From contig JASWHV010000008.1 of the NCBI GenBank assembly GCA_030760725.1, positions 27,934,720-27,998,719 on the forward strand: DNA of 64,000 nt, written 5' to 3'. The DNA comes from Neostapfia colusana (Eukaryota; Streptophyta; Magnoliopsida; Poales; Poaceae). The position numbers and the translations under genes were made by a program. Shown here piece by piece: positions 45,193 to 57,108 of the stretch; the stretch's first letter is position 1; every line of letters begins with the position of its first letter. The notes under the pieces are model-generated. The model saw only the letters and a program-made list of their open reading frames with translations. It had not been told where the DNA came from and did not search any database.

Positions 45193-46533
45193 ATGTGCAT
45201 TAGGTCAAGGATGTTTTGCACTCCAAATGCATGACCAAACGAACCCTGGAGTTAAGGATAGAAAAGGGTCACCGCTGTAGAATAATGATGTGCTAAATAG
45301 CTTAGGAAATCCAGTAGAAGTCGAGTATACGGAATCTACTCGCGAGTTATAGTCGGGATCACATGGGTGTAGTTGGAAAAGAAGCAAACTAAAGTTTATA
45401 TTTGTAAAGATGAGACCGGGCAGGAGGGTTAGGCAGCGACAAGACGAGGTCTTGGTCGAGTATCTCTGCCTGTGTCGGTTAAGGACTGATGCATGTGCGG
45501 CACCCATGAGCAAGTATTGAGTTGTGTACCAGATGCTTACTGCTTTATGGGAACCAGGAAACCGATGTAACAGGTTAACTAGATTGTAGAGGCATACCAC
45601 ATCATCTCGTTAGACCTATGAGCCCGAGACGGCGCGACCGGTTCGACAGTCGAGTGTCCTGCGAAAGGTTGCCACATACGACGTAATGAAGGACGCCAGA
45701 TTTGGGTTTTCAGAGGCGGGCGTATGTGTCGAGTTATCCGGGTAGTGTTTGATTCAAATCACCGTCCATCGCGGTTATTGATTACCGCTTGCTCACTGTG
45801 TTGTGACGTAGTAATCAAGTTGTGTGGAAATAGTTCGCAAAGTTGTAATTGCTGCTATGATTATTGTAAATTGCATGAAGACCCTGTATGAAGTAGAGAT
45901 AGAGCAAACTAAAGTTATTTTCCACCTTGGGACAAGTAAAATTTGAATGAAGTGTTTCATGTTTGATTGTGGAGTTCCGATGTTGCTGGGCGCAAGGTCA
46001 CTACTATGACGGCTAAAATCTGAAAGTTAAGGATGAACTCGTAGGCGGGTCCTTTTGCAAATTACATGTTAAGTCTTAAGTTACTTTCATGTAGAGTTGC
46101 ATGTTTTGGAGAGACGGTTAAGTCTTGCTGAGCCTTTGTGCTCACTCTTGCTATATGAGTGGTTTAGCAGGTTAACCCGACGCTATAAAGAAGGTTGTCC
46201 GGTGAGACTCGGAGACTTCCGAGTCATGTTACACATGGAGAACCTAGCCGCTGCCATGTCTTCGTGTTGCTAGCGAGAGGAGTCCGCGGGCTGGACCTCT
46301 TCTCGAGTGCTTCGTAGTTATTCGACGTGAGCTGTTTATAGACTTCCGATGTTGCTATTTTATGTAAATTATTTACAAAGAGCATTTGTAAGCTTCCGCA
46401 TTTGATTTATGTAATACAGTGTTCCTTATATGTGTGTTGTTGGGTGCCGCATAACACGGCACCACCCAATGTGATTCCCAGGCAAGGTGCCCCGTCCCCG
46501 TGACTGAACGGGCGGCGATCAGGGGTCCCGTCA
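45193..46533 (+). repeat. 5' LTR remnant of element H (3' part only)
   Basis: Resembles the last third of LTRs K1, K2 and (inverted) B and C: GTAGAAGTCGAGTATACGGA, GAGACCGGGCAGG, CGGTTAAGGACTGATGC, AGGAAACCGATGTAAC, CTAGCGAGAGGAGTCCGCGG and GTTGGGTGCCGCATAACACG. It ends near GGGGTCCCGTCA. The U3 and promoter are missing, and the left border abuts fragment A'. Confidence 0.72.
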
Positions 46534-48259
46534 GAGCCGCATTGGTAATAGTGCACGGAACAAGGATCGTATTACGACAAAAACTTACGATACGGTGAGG
46601 AAACATTATTAGGCCCACATAAGGACTATAGTAGTATGGTTACTTAAGTGGCATGACTAACATACTTGTTATAATTCTGAACTTTGATTATGTAAGGACG
46701 CACCTACGTTCAGGTAAGAATGGTAAGGAACGCCACTGAAAGCGGTTCAATTTCGGTTAGCTCCCCTGACGAGGAAAGTGGTTCAGGATAGGTCTCACAG
46801 CTTGGTGTGAGAAGTTAATATGAAACTCTTGGACTCTTCATGTTCCTGATTTCATTTGAAACGCTGATCCCTAGCGTACCTTAGGCAAGCAAGTGGAGAC
46901 CTCATCGTGTGGTCAGTAACACGATAGTGTGTTCGTCTGGAAATGGCCCAGGACAACATACGCAGCGCATGCCATCGGCGTGCCCTGCCGGGCAGTAGGT
47001 GGTATCTGTTGGGGTGATAAAATTCCCAACCGTGACGACCCGTTTGTGCTCTACTCCGGTTCCCCGTCGTGTGGTGTAAAAACACGATCACGACCTTGAG
47101 ACGTGGCTTGACTCAAGGACGGCCCATATGGAAATGATACGGGGCGTATGTTTTTAGTATGATATGGAACTGCCTGAAATGAAAACAACCTTTCAGTGCA
47201 CCACTATTTAGTGTTCTTCTGCAGGTACTAACCACGTACGTATCCCATTTAGTACACGTGTGCGAGAGATTGTCTTAGTGCCACTGATTAACAGATATGC
47301 CGGTATAATCCGGTTTAGGATTTTCTTTGGAAAGGCTACGTAGTACCGACATGTTTCTTACAGTGCATCGACACCGTACTACACTAATAACCTCTTCCTT
47401 ATGAAGAAATGATTCATGAACTAACTTTTAACTAAAAATGGAAGTTTGAAACAAGTATTAGTTACTGAACTCTTATTTGGAGCTAAGATTCAAATGGGAG
47501 CATGACTAGGCTTCAAAGATTTCAAAAACAGAGTGCTCTGTTTTCTGTCAGAAACTCTTGCTGGATTTGACAGAGCATAACTCTGAGTAGATTTAACCAA
47601 TTAAGGTGTATGATACAGTTCTTAAAAAATTCTAAAGTGCTATACAATTTATTTGTAGACCTCCAGAGCAAAATCACATGTTAAGTTGCTGAAAAGTCCA
47701 GTTGAAGGCAAACTGTTCAGAACCAGGACAGCAGCAAAAACCTCTCTGGACCTTTCTGTTTTTAAGCCATAACGTCCTGTAGAAAAATCCTTAAGGAGCC
47801 CATGATACACCATTGGAAAGGTTATGAAATTTGCAACCTTGTTGTAGTTCAAAGTATGTTCATATTCTTATTGTATTTGCATATACAACTGTGATAAAGT
47901 AGCCACATACAATGGAGATGCTGGTAAATTTTATCCAGTAATTCTGTCAACTTTGAGAAATCATAACTTTTGATCCAGAGATGATCTAGAGGCCTATAAG
48001 TACTCGTTGGAACGATACTGAAGTTTACTAAAACTATGGTTTGAACTCAAGTCAAGAATCTGCAGTTAACTTGAGTAAATTGTGGAGTTTGTATGAACTG
48101 GTCAGGGTAGTCCAGCTGATAAGTTTAGCGTACTTAAGATTTGTTTAAACATGAATGTGGTTATGCTTTCACGAAGTTCATGACATGTTCATGTTTTACT
48201 TATCTTTACTCACTACTGAGATATAATTTTGATTAACTCAAAATTTTGTTTCGTGCAGT
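46534..48259 (+). other. Leader of element H (decayed primer site)
   Basis: About 1.7 kb between LTR and gag. A TGGTAATAG string near 46543 may be the decayed PBS. No intact TGGTATCAGAG is seen. Shares stretches with the D leader and more weakly with the K2 leader (around 60860-61020), including a TTCTGCAGGTA string at about 47216 (60873 in K2). Ends TTTCGTGCAG directly before the gag ATG. No gene. Confidence 0.6.
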
Positions 48260-49114
48260 ATGGTACGTGCACACTCTCAAATGGAGCTTGGAGGTTCGAG
48301 TCGAGGTGGGAATGACTCGACTTCATCACAAGAGCCATCGCCAACTGGATTGGCGGAAATTATGGCAAAGTTGAATGAAACGCTTCAAACTCTAGTTCAG
48401 CAAGGAATATATAGAGAGGCTCAACATCACATACCAACCCTGAGCACTTATCTGGATTTCTTGGCGACACAACCGCCGGTATTCTCCGAAGCGGCTGACC
48501 ATTGTGAAGCAAATCACTGGTTACGTGTCATTGAGTCCAAGTTTGGGTTGATTCAATGTGATGAATTCTAGAAGACTCTATTTGCCGCTCAGCAGCTTCA
48601 CGGCTTTGCTGGAGCATGGTGGGCAGAATACCTTGCTATCCAACCAGCAGGGCATCGTGTCACATGAGCGGAGTTCCAGGATGCGTTTCTTGCTCGCTTC
48701 GTTCCTGTGGGCATAATGAAAACAAGTATTAATGAATTCTGGAATTTAAAACAAGGGGAAATGAGTGTTATTGAGTATGCGAAGGAATTCAATCGTTTAG
48801 CGCAATATGTCCCTGATTATGTGAAATCACCATCCATGAGGGGTAATCATTTTTACCGAGGGCTGACTGCTAGGCTGCGATGTGAGTTGGCTCAAGTTAG
48901 CCAAGAGAATTTCGATGAGTTTGTTAGCTGTGGTATCACTCAGGAATATTATTCCAATCTCTACCTTAAAGAAAGGAGGGAGAGGGACTCATCACAGGAT
49001 GAATGCAATTATCTGCCTCAGAAGTATCGGTTGGTAATCCGTTCACCTTCCGGTCGAGAGGTTCTACAAGAGGTGCAGTCATTCTGGGAGTATGACGACT
49101 CTTCTACTCCCTAG
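48260..49114 (+). pseudogene. Element H gag (no zinc knuckle visible)
   Basis: Starts MVRAHSQMELGGSSRGGN and contains LSTYLDFLATQPPVFSEA and WLRVIESKFGLIQC, then a TAG at 48569-48571 where relatives have Gln (Q-K-T-L-F-A-A-Q-Q). It continues QLHGFAGAWWAEYLAIQPAG to a TGA at 48665-48667 (relatives have Trp), then FWNLKQGEMSVIEYAKEFNR, FYRGLTARLRCEL and QKYRLVIRSPSG to a stop at 49112-49114. Both internal stops fit C-to-T or G-to-A changes. I find no CCHC motif in any frame between here and the protease. Confidence 0.82.
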
Positions 49115-49315
49115 AGGTTTTATTCACCTACACCGCAGCAGCAACATATTTCTCATGCACCTCAGTATCAACATGGTGCACCAGAATGTTATTTCCCTCA
49201 AGATGTCTAAGATGATTCCGGTGATTTCTCAGCTGAACCGAGTGTTGTCCCACTTCATATTAACAATGAACTCAACGTCAATGAAGCAACTGAACCGAGC
49301 AGCAACATTATATCT

Positions 49316-49837
49316 ATGGGTCCAGTTCCAAAGAGTGTTCTTGGACAGCAAAGAAAAGCCATGTACAAAGTGGGAACAGTTAATTATGTGTCAGTCGATG
49401 ATCTGCCCAAAGGAGGTCCAGTTCTTGCGGGCAGGTTCACATTATATGACAAGCCGGTTGTCATTCTATTCGACTTTGGTGCAACACATAACTTCATTAG
49501 CAAGGCGACAGTGATCCGGGATCAGATCTCCACAACTACCACAAAAGGTTCTTACCTTATTCATTCGCCAGGTAGAGACATATCGACTAATGAAGTCGTT
49601 TCTAGAGCACCACTTTGTTTGGGTGGAAAAATTAATACTACCACCCTCATTATTCTCAAAGATCAAGGAATCAATGCCATATTGGGAATATCATGGTTGA
49701 CCTTCCATAAGTCTGTTCTGGACATCGAGAACAGGAGTGTTCATTTGGACTCTCCCCTTCACGGGCATCAAACATTGTATCTCGGCAAAGCGGTTCCAAA
49801 GAACCGGAAGTATGTAATGCCGAAGCTTGCAAGTTAG
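49316..49837 (+). pseudogene. Element H aspartic protease region
   Basis: Reads VNYVSVDDLPKGGPVLAGRF, then VVILFDFGATHNFISKATVI, then APLCLGGKINTTTLIILKDQ and GINAILGISWLTFHKSVL, the usual order of a gypsy protease. The catalytic triplet is D-F-G, whereas the family has D-S-G or D-T-G, so the hydroxyl residue next to the catalytic Asp is lost. Stop at 49835-49837, then RT in another frame. Confidence 0.82.
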
Positions 49838-50493
49838 AAGACATTCCGGTAGTCCGTGAGTACCCGGATGTGTTTCCCGAAGATCTTCCAGGCTTACCAC
49901 CTGAGCGCGAGGTGGAATTCAAAATATAGTTGATACCGGGAACCACACCGATCTCTCAGAGACCATACAAAATGGCTCCGAATGAATTAGCTGAGCTGAA
50001 GGAGCAACTTAAAGATCTGATGGACAAGGGATTTATTCATCCAAGTTCATCACCATGGGGTTGCTCGCCTTTATTTGTGAAGAAGAAGGATGAGACGCTG
50101 AGGCTATGCATTGATTATCGTCCATTAAATGCTATGACGATAAAGAACAAGTATCCACTACCAAGAATTGATATTCTTTTCGATCAGTTAGTGGGTGCTA
50201 AAGTCTTCTCCAAGATGTACTTAAGGTCGGGATATCATCAAATCAAGATTCGAGCGGAAGATGTCCTAAAAACAGCATTCTCGACAAGATATGGACTCTA
50301 TGAGTATCTTGTCATGTCATTTGGGTTGACCAATGCTCTGGCTCACTTTATGTATCTTATGAACTCGGTATTCATACCGGAGATGGACCAGTTCGTCGTG
50401 GTATTCATCGATGACATCTTGGTCTATTCCAAATCAGAAGAGGAACATGCTAAACATTTGCATATTGTGCTCCAACGCTTGAGAGATCATAAG
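49838..50493 (+). pseudogene. Element H reverse transcriptase, truncated by LTR K0
   Basis: After VVREYPDVFPEDLPGLPPER and a TAG near 49927, the frame 49930 onward gives RPYKMAPNELAELKEQLKDL, HPSSSPWGCSPLFVKKKDET, CIDYRPLNAMTIKNKYPLPR, FSKMYLRSGYHQIKIR (Tyr for the usual catalytic-site Asp in F-S-K-x-D), and FVVVFIDDILVYSKSEEEH. It is cut at RLRDHK by the LTR starting at 50494. RNase H and integrase must lie beyond the window or be lost. Confidence 0.87.
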
Positions 50494-50890
50494 TGTAAGG
50501 GCCTCAGTTTTTGACACATAATCAAAGTCTTCATCACCACACACACACCTCATTTGAAGAAAGTTGATGAACACATTTGAAGAGTAAGTAACCACCATCA
50601 ACATGATCATTAGAGAACAAACTCACCAAGTACAAAAGTGGCATTTCCCACATGCATCATATAGGGGCTGGACATATGAAAAACTCCTACACCTTACTAG
50701 GAATGTCCATGCCAAATTTCACCCAAATTCAAAACCTTTTTGAGGTCCTTTTGGGTATAGGTAGAAAGAGGGTGGTTTGAACTCAAATTCAAATTCAAAC
50801 AGTTTTCATCCCATGAATTCAAAAGTGGGTGGCATATTCTTTCTCAACATATTTTTGTGAACTCACTCACCAATTTTCACTCTATTTGGA
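50494..50890 (+). repeat. LTR K0, first segment
   Basis: Starts TGTAAGGGCCTCAGTTTTTG, the same start as K2 at 56344, and follows it closely to ATTTTCACTCTATTTGGA, where solo LTR K1 interrupts it. It resumes at 55157. No gene. Confidence 0.88.
50886..50890. repeat. Target-site duplication TTGGA (left) of solo LTR K1
   Basis: TTGGA before TGTAAAGGTCCC. Repeated at 55152-55156 after GACCGTCTCA. K2 reads through the same site once (CATTTGGAGTTGATC, about 56738-56752). Confidence 0.93.
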
Positions 50891-53800
50891 TGTAAAGGTC
50901 CCAAAATTCTGAATACAAAGAAACACTTGTTTGCAAAATTTGGTTTCATATGTATGAAGTTTGGGACTTGTTAAAACTTTTCCACATGTGATAACACACA
51001 TGAGGGTTTTCTTCACACAAGTTAAATGTTTAATTGAAAACTTGGAACCCTAGAGGGGTCTAAAACCAAGATGGGAAGTTCCCATATGTGTGAGAATACA
51101 AAAATCAGATTTGGAACAATTTGTTCAAACAAAAATTCAAATGAGAACAACACAATGGAATTCAAAACTGTTGTGCTAAAAATCTCATTCGCAGCAGCCA
51201 AAATAAAAATCAGATTTCATATTTGAATTCCTTGAGTCCAAATTAGGGGGTGTGCAAAGTTTCATGATTTATGAAAGTGATTTGCAACACATTTTCCTAA
51301 ATGGACTTTAAATGACAAAGAATTCAAATGCATATTTGAATTTGGATAAAACTTGCCCAATTATCCAAATGCCTCTCAGATTTAAACTTCCACAATTGAA
51401 TTCCATAAATATTCAAATTGGGGAGATATTTTAGAAGAGATAAGGAGGACTGACATGTGGGACCCACATGTCATTGGGAGCACTGAAATTGCAAAAGATC
51501 TTCAGTCCACAGTCTTCATTTGCTCTCCTCCCACGCGAAGCAACGGCCGAGACCGATTCCTCTCCGCTCGACACCGAGCTCGGCCGCAGCCACCTCGTGC
51601 TGGTTCCTCTTCGCGCTGGAGAGCTGCTGGACGTTGGCAGCTACCGCCTCACTCCCTCTCCCGCCTCTTAACCGAAGCCACAGCGCTGTTTTTCTCTCCC
51701 TCGCACCGAAAGACAGAAAACGCAGCCGCCCGGCTTCGATCGCTCGGGAACTCGGGAAGTCGAGTGAGCAGCGCCTCTGAGCTGCAAAACAACACCACCA
51801 ACGTCCCCACGACCTCCTCGAGCCATCACCCAGTGTGTTCGTGCAACCTACGCCGAGAACTTCGAGTTCACGCGGCGGCCGAACACCCCGGCAGTGACGT
51901 GCTTCCGTGGACAGCCTCCTCCAGAGCTTGTCACGACCGTGCAAGGCCACTTTTGGACGCGCAGGAGCTCCGTGCAGCTTCCACCCGAAGCACAAAGCCT
52001 GTCTTCGCCTCTGGTCGACGAATTTCGGAAATCTCCTCCGGCCGGTGAAAACTGACCCGCGGGTATGAATCCGTGAAATTCACGAGTTATATTCGTTTTG
52101 AGTATTTCAAATTGCACACACGGGACGTAGACTTGCTTAGCAACAACTTTCCTTTTTGGAACCTAGCTAGAAACCCGCTCTGCACGACGTGATTTCGATC
52201 TTTCTAACGGTGGTTGTGGTAGAGACCGTCGGGTGCACGGTGAACCCTAAGTTAGAGCCATCTCCGAGCCATTTCCTTGCCACGTCGATGATCCCTAGCG
52301 TCCGCCGGTGCTCTATAGTTTGGAAACCGAAGCCTAGAAGGCTTAGGGCGTCGGGGCGACGTCGCGGGACTTCGTCCGAACCGTTGCGCCGTCGCGGGCT
52401 AGTTTGGGGGCCCTGCCAGCTCGAGCAAACCCCACCAGCGTGTTCCTCGCGTGGAATTAGGGGCTGATGGCGAGTTTCAGCGTCAGCGGTGGCCGGATGA
52501 CCGATCCCGGAGCTACTCCAGCAAGCCTGGCGTCGGGATCGCGCGGGGGCGCGAGGTTGAAGAAGACCTCGCCGGTCCCGCCTGTCAGCGGCTCAGGGGA
52601 AGGGGCTGGATACTCTGTGGCATGGGATCAATTGTAACAGCATGGGAATTAACCCTGTGGCCCGGTGTGGCGCGCTCCCGGTGACTGACACATGCCCCTG
52701 GTCCCACAGTCAGGTTTAAACTTTTTTCCCGAATTTATTCAAATCCCAGATTTTTCCCCAAACTTTAGAAGAGCATAACTTTTGCTAGGAACCTCCAAAT
52801 TTAGTGGTTCAAATTGGGTTAGATTCAGATTGACAAACTCTATGCAATTATGCAACCCAATTTGTATGAAAGTCTCTATTTAATTCTGGAAAATTCTTTA
52901 AACCTTTTCAGCAAAAGAATTTTAGAGGGAGTTTGGTTTATCCAAAAATCCTCAAATTTTGCCAGAATATTCTTTAGGGTGTTATTAGAATCCTGTAAAT
53001 GTTTCAGATCATTTGGAGTTGAATTGATCAGGGTAATTCAGATTGTAAGTTCCTGTATTCAAATGAATACAGAAACATTTTCAGAGAAATTTCCAAAACT
53101 TGTAAATTCAGTTTTGGGCAATTCTTAGCTCCAAAAATCCTAGGAAAATTCATGTAGACTCTATGAACTGTAATTGAAATTGTAGTTCACTGAGTTTGAC
53201 ATGAACATGGGTATTAACTCAGAATTAATTCATCTTTGATTAAATACTTAGAGAATTGTTCTGAATAAACCACTTACTGAAAAGTGCTAAATTTTGGTCC
53301 AGAGGAGTTTCTTGTGACATGGAACTCACATGAAAATTCTCAGCTCCATTAGAGCTCTGGATCACCACTGTCATGTGTAATCTCTTAAGGTGATCAACAC
53401 TTAAGTGGGAAAAACACTCACATTTGATCTTAGTGTTTAAACCCAACCCAAACCACTAGCACCAGTGTCATTTTAAATTCTTGAACAGAGTTCCAGTTTT
53501 AAAACTGTCATTAGATCTTATTAGCAAAAAGCTTTTCAATTAAATACACATGCATGATCATATCGTGTAGCATATACGTGAAGATGAGAAGGACTTGAAG
53601 TGAAGATCAAGGAGGGAGGAAAACAAGTGATCAAGCTCCAAGTGATCGTCACTAACTGATTGTAACCTTAGTCACCTGCAAAACAGGCAAGCCCCGGTTT
53701 GCATTTGAACAGTTTTATAAAGCATTTTCATTTGTAGAGATCATAGCTTTGCATCATTGATTGCAATAAGTCTAGATGATATTGAAAACCCCACTTGCAT

Positions 53801-55151
53801 GACCAGAAATACCTAAGAGAGAAAGGATAGAATAGCACCTCCTCTTGGGAATTTGGCTACGCTAAGGTTAGTAGGAAAGCTCCGGTAGAAGACGAGTAGT
53901 TGGAATCTACTCACGAGTTTAGGGCAGGTTTACTTGGGAACGGGTCCAATTTAGAAAATGATGAGGAAAGTTCACACATAAGAAATGGAGACCGGGCAGG
54001 GAGGTTTAGATGCAGCAGGTTGCAGGCCGTGCGTGCATAGCCCTGCCTGTGTCGGTTAAGGCCCGTCCGTGCTTGGCCCTGTTGGACAAGTTTGAGTTGT
54101 GTACCAGGCGCATACTGGCTATATGGGACCCAGGAAACCGATGTACATTGGGAGATCCATAGTGGAACTTTTCCAACTGCCTTAGGCTTTCGGCGTCAGG
54201 GTAGCAGGAGGTACCTCGCTTAAGAACATACCACTGCGGGTATGTACCTTGAGTGAGCTTGCGTACTCGGGGCAGTTGGACTGCGTCCAATGTGGAAGAT
54301 CTTGGGAAAGGTGGCCACGTACAACGTCAGTCGAGGTTGCTGCCGGCAACTCGGAGTACGGGTGCACGTGTCGTGTAGTCCGGGCGTGTACTGATTCGAA
54401 TCACCGTCGCTCGCGGTTATATGAGCATACTTGCCTACTGCATCGTGACCTAGTAAGAACTGAAATTGGTTATCTTCTGAATTTGATAAGACTTTGATGT
54501 AAATTGTATTTCAACCATGATTGATTTAGAGATAGGCTCATTAAACTTTACTTTCACTTTGTGCAAGGAGCATCGCAACAAAGCGGTTCTTGTTTGATTG
54601 TGGAGTTGCGATACTTTTCGGCTCAAGGTCCGCACAATAAGGCTTAAAAACCTTAAAGTTAAGGATCAACTTTAGGCGAGTCCTTTATGCAAATCTAGCC
54701 GACCCAATTGCAACCGTTGTTGATGTAGAGTTTCTTGTTTAGGAGAGACGGATCAGTCTTGCTGAGCCTATGTGCTCACGCTTGCTATACAAGTGGTTTT
54801 GCAGGTTAACATCGATGCTAAGATGGAGGTTGTCCGGTGAGACTTGGAGACTTCCGAGTCAGGTAACACATGGAGAACCCAGCCGCTGCTGCTTGTCTTC
54901 GTGTTGCTAGCGAGAGGAGTCCGCGGGCTGGACTTCATCTCGAGTGCTCTTATTTATTCGACTTGAGTTGTTATAGACTTCCACTGTAGCTATTTGATGT
55001 AAATATTTACAAAGAAAAATTTGTAAGCTTCCGCTATTGTTTTATGTAATACATTGTTCCTTGTATGCGTGCTGTTGGGTGCCGCACAACACGGCACCAC
55101 CCAATGCGATTCCCGGGCGAGTGGCCTGTCTCAGTTGACGGGACCGTCTCA
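50891..55151 (+). mobile_element. Solo LTR K1 (4261 bp) inserted in LTR K0
   Basis: TGTAAAGGTCCC to CCGTCTCA with a perfect 5-bp duplication and no internal domain. Same family as solo LTR C (opposite orientation), and related more distantly to K0 and K2. The GC-rich block (51520-52690) is probably the promoter-proximal transcribed part. ORFs there (for example 51455-52048) have no recognisable product and no counterpart in C. The segment 53880-54430 carries the sequence shared by all B, C, H and K LTRs. Confidence 0.92.
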
Positions 55152-56343
55152 TTGGAGTTAATCTTGTCATGAGCTAAGTTTAGCAAATTCAAACTTTCTT
55201 TGAATTTCCAACTGAATATGTGCTGAAATCTAGTCAAACCAAACCCTGTTTGAATTCTAACCAATTCAAATGGCTCAGGGGTAGATAATTCAATTCACCA
55301 TGGGTATAAGGGTGATTACTGTTTACAACAGTAAGAGGGAGTTAAGTTCAGGGGTTAAAAAGGAAGTGGGACCCACATGTCAGCCACTAAAGAAATTCAA
55401 CTGACTGAACTTTCAGTGCTCGGGTCCCCGAGCTGCCTCCGAGGGCGCCACAGAGGGGAGGCCGCCGCGCTACCAGCTGCTTGCCGCTCTCGGCTGCTGA
55501 ACCGCCTCTCGGGGCCTTTATCTACGCGCCCGGCTTCTCACCGCTGTCCCGTCGCGTTCCCACCCAGAAAACCGAAAGCTCTGACCGCTCGGTTGAACCC
55601 TCTGTCCCTCGTCGCCCGGCCAACCCTGAGGCTTCCTCGGCGATCTGAGACCAGCACCAGGTGCGCCAAGCCATCCTTGACGCCCTCGCGCCGGTTCCAG
55701 GCCCGGAGCAGTCCTCCCCAAGCTCCACCGCGACGATCTTTCCTTTTCCGGTTCAGCTCGAGCCGCCGTCACGGGAACGATCCGTCCGGCCACCACAGCC
55801 TGCGTTCACCGAGCCGTGAACAGCAAAAAGGTTCGCCTTCAGTCCCTCTTTCATTACCGCAAGCTCCGGCGGCATGACATAGACTGCTCACGCCGGAATT
55901 TCATGATTTCGTGATGGTGTGCAAAAGGGGAGCCCGAACCGATCCGCGAAATTTGTAGTCCACACTGCACCACTCATCCTCTCGTGGAGGGGATCACTTC
56001 TAGATGCCCGTACGAGTCCATAGGAGCAGGAACAACGAAGAACCGTTGAGGGAAACCGCTGTTCTTTGAGTTTTAGAAGAATTCCCGATTTCCGGCCTAG
56101 GTCGCACAGTGACAGCCCACCACAGCCCTTTCCGAGCTTCGTGGAGCTCACGTCTTCCTAGGTTCCACAGGTGCTCGACGATCTTTTGTTCGATCGGTTG
56201 AGGTGTTAGGAAGGCTGGCCGACACGGCCGAAGTTCTTCCGAAGCTACCGCTCGTCGTCGACCATGTGCCGGCCATTTTCATGACAAGCTGAGCCCAGAG
56301 TCACGTTCCCCGAGTGGATTTAGGCGGGGGCGGCCAGAATCAT
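55152..56343 (+). repeat. LTR K0, second segment (with TSD TTGGA at its start)
   Basis: Resumes LTR K0 exactly at the duplication and matches K2 from about 56742 to about 57934. It ends at GGCGGCCAGAATCAT where K2 is inserted. Contains a GC-rich segment (55420-55800) like the one in K2. No gene. Confidence 0.88.
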
Positions 56344-57098
56344 TGTAAGGGCCTCAGTTTTTGACACTCATTTGCAGTGTTCATCACCACACCACACACC
56401 TCATTTGAGGAAAAATGATGAACACAAATAAAGAGCAAGTAACAATTATCAACATGCTCATTAGGGAACAAACTCACACATTGCAAAAGTGGTACTTCCC
56501 ACATGTGATATAGATGGGCTGGACATATGAAAACTCCTACACTTTGCTAAGGATGTCCATGCCAAGTTCCACCCAAATTCAAAACCTTTTTGAGGTCATT
56601 TTGGGTATAGTTAGGAAGAGGGCAGTTTGAAACCATATTCAAATTCAAACTGTTTTCACCCACTGAATTTAAAAGTGGAAGGCATATTCTTGCTCAGCAC
56701 ATTTTTGTGAGCTCACACACCAATTTTCACTCCATTTGGAGTTGATCTTGACATGAGCTAAGGGGGAGAAATTCAAACTTTATTTGAATTTCAAACTGCA
56801 CTTGTGCTGAAATTCATTCAAACCAAACCTCATTTGAACTTTGATCAATTCAAATGGCTCTTGGGTGAATAATTTGAATTGCCAAGGGTAGAATAGGGTT
56901 CACTGTTTACCACAGCTGTTAGGAATAAATTTCAGAGGTTAAAAGAGGAGTGGGACCCACATGTCAGCCTCAGCCTCAAAGCAAACCGACTGAACCACAG
57001 TTCAGTCGGTTCCCGGCTGTTGTGCGCGCGCGCCACCGAAGGGGGCAGCCGGCGCCAGCTCCTGCTGCGTGCCCCAAGCCGGAGACCGGCCGACCGGC

Positions 57099-57108
57099 CT
57101 ATTTATTC
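57099..57108 (+). promoter_or_regulatory. TATA-like sequence in LTR K2
   Basis: CTATTTATTC in an otherwise GC-rich context (GACCGGCCTATTTATTCCCT). The corresponding K0 position reads CCTTTATCTACG. A possible core promoter only. Confidence 0.35.
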
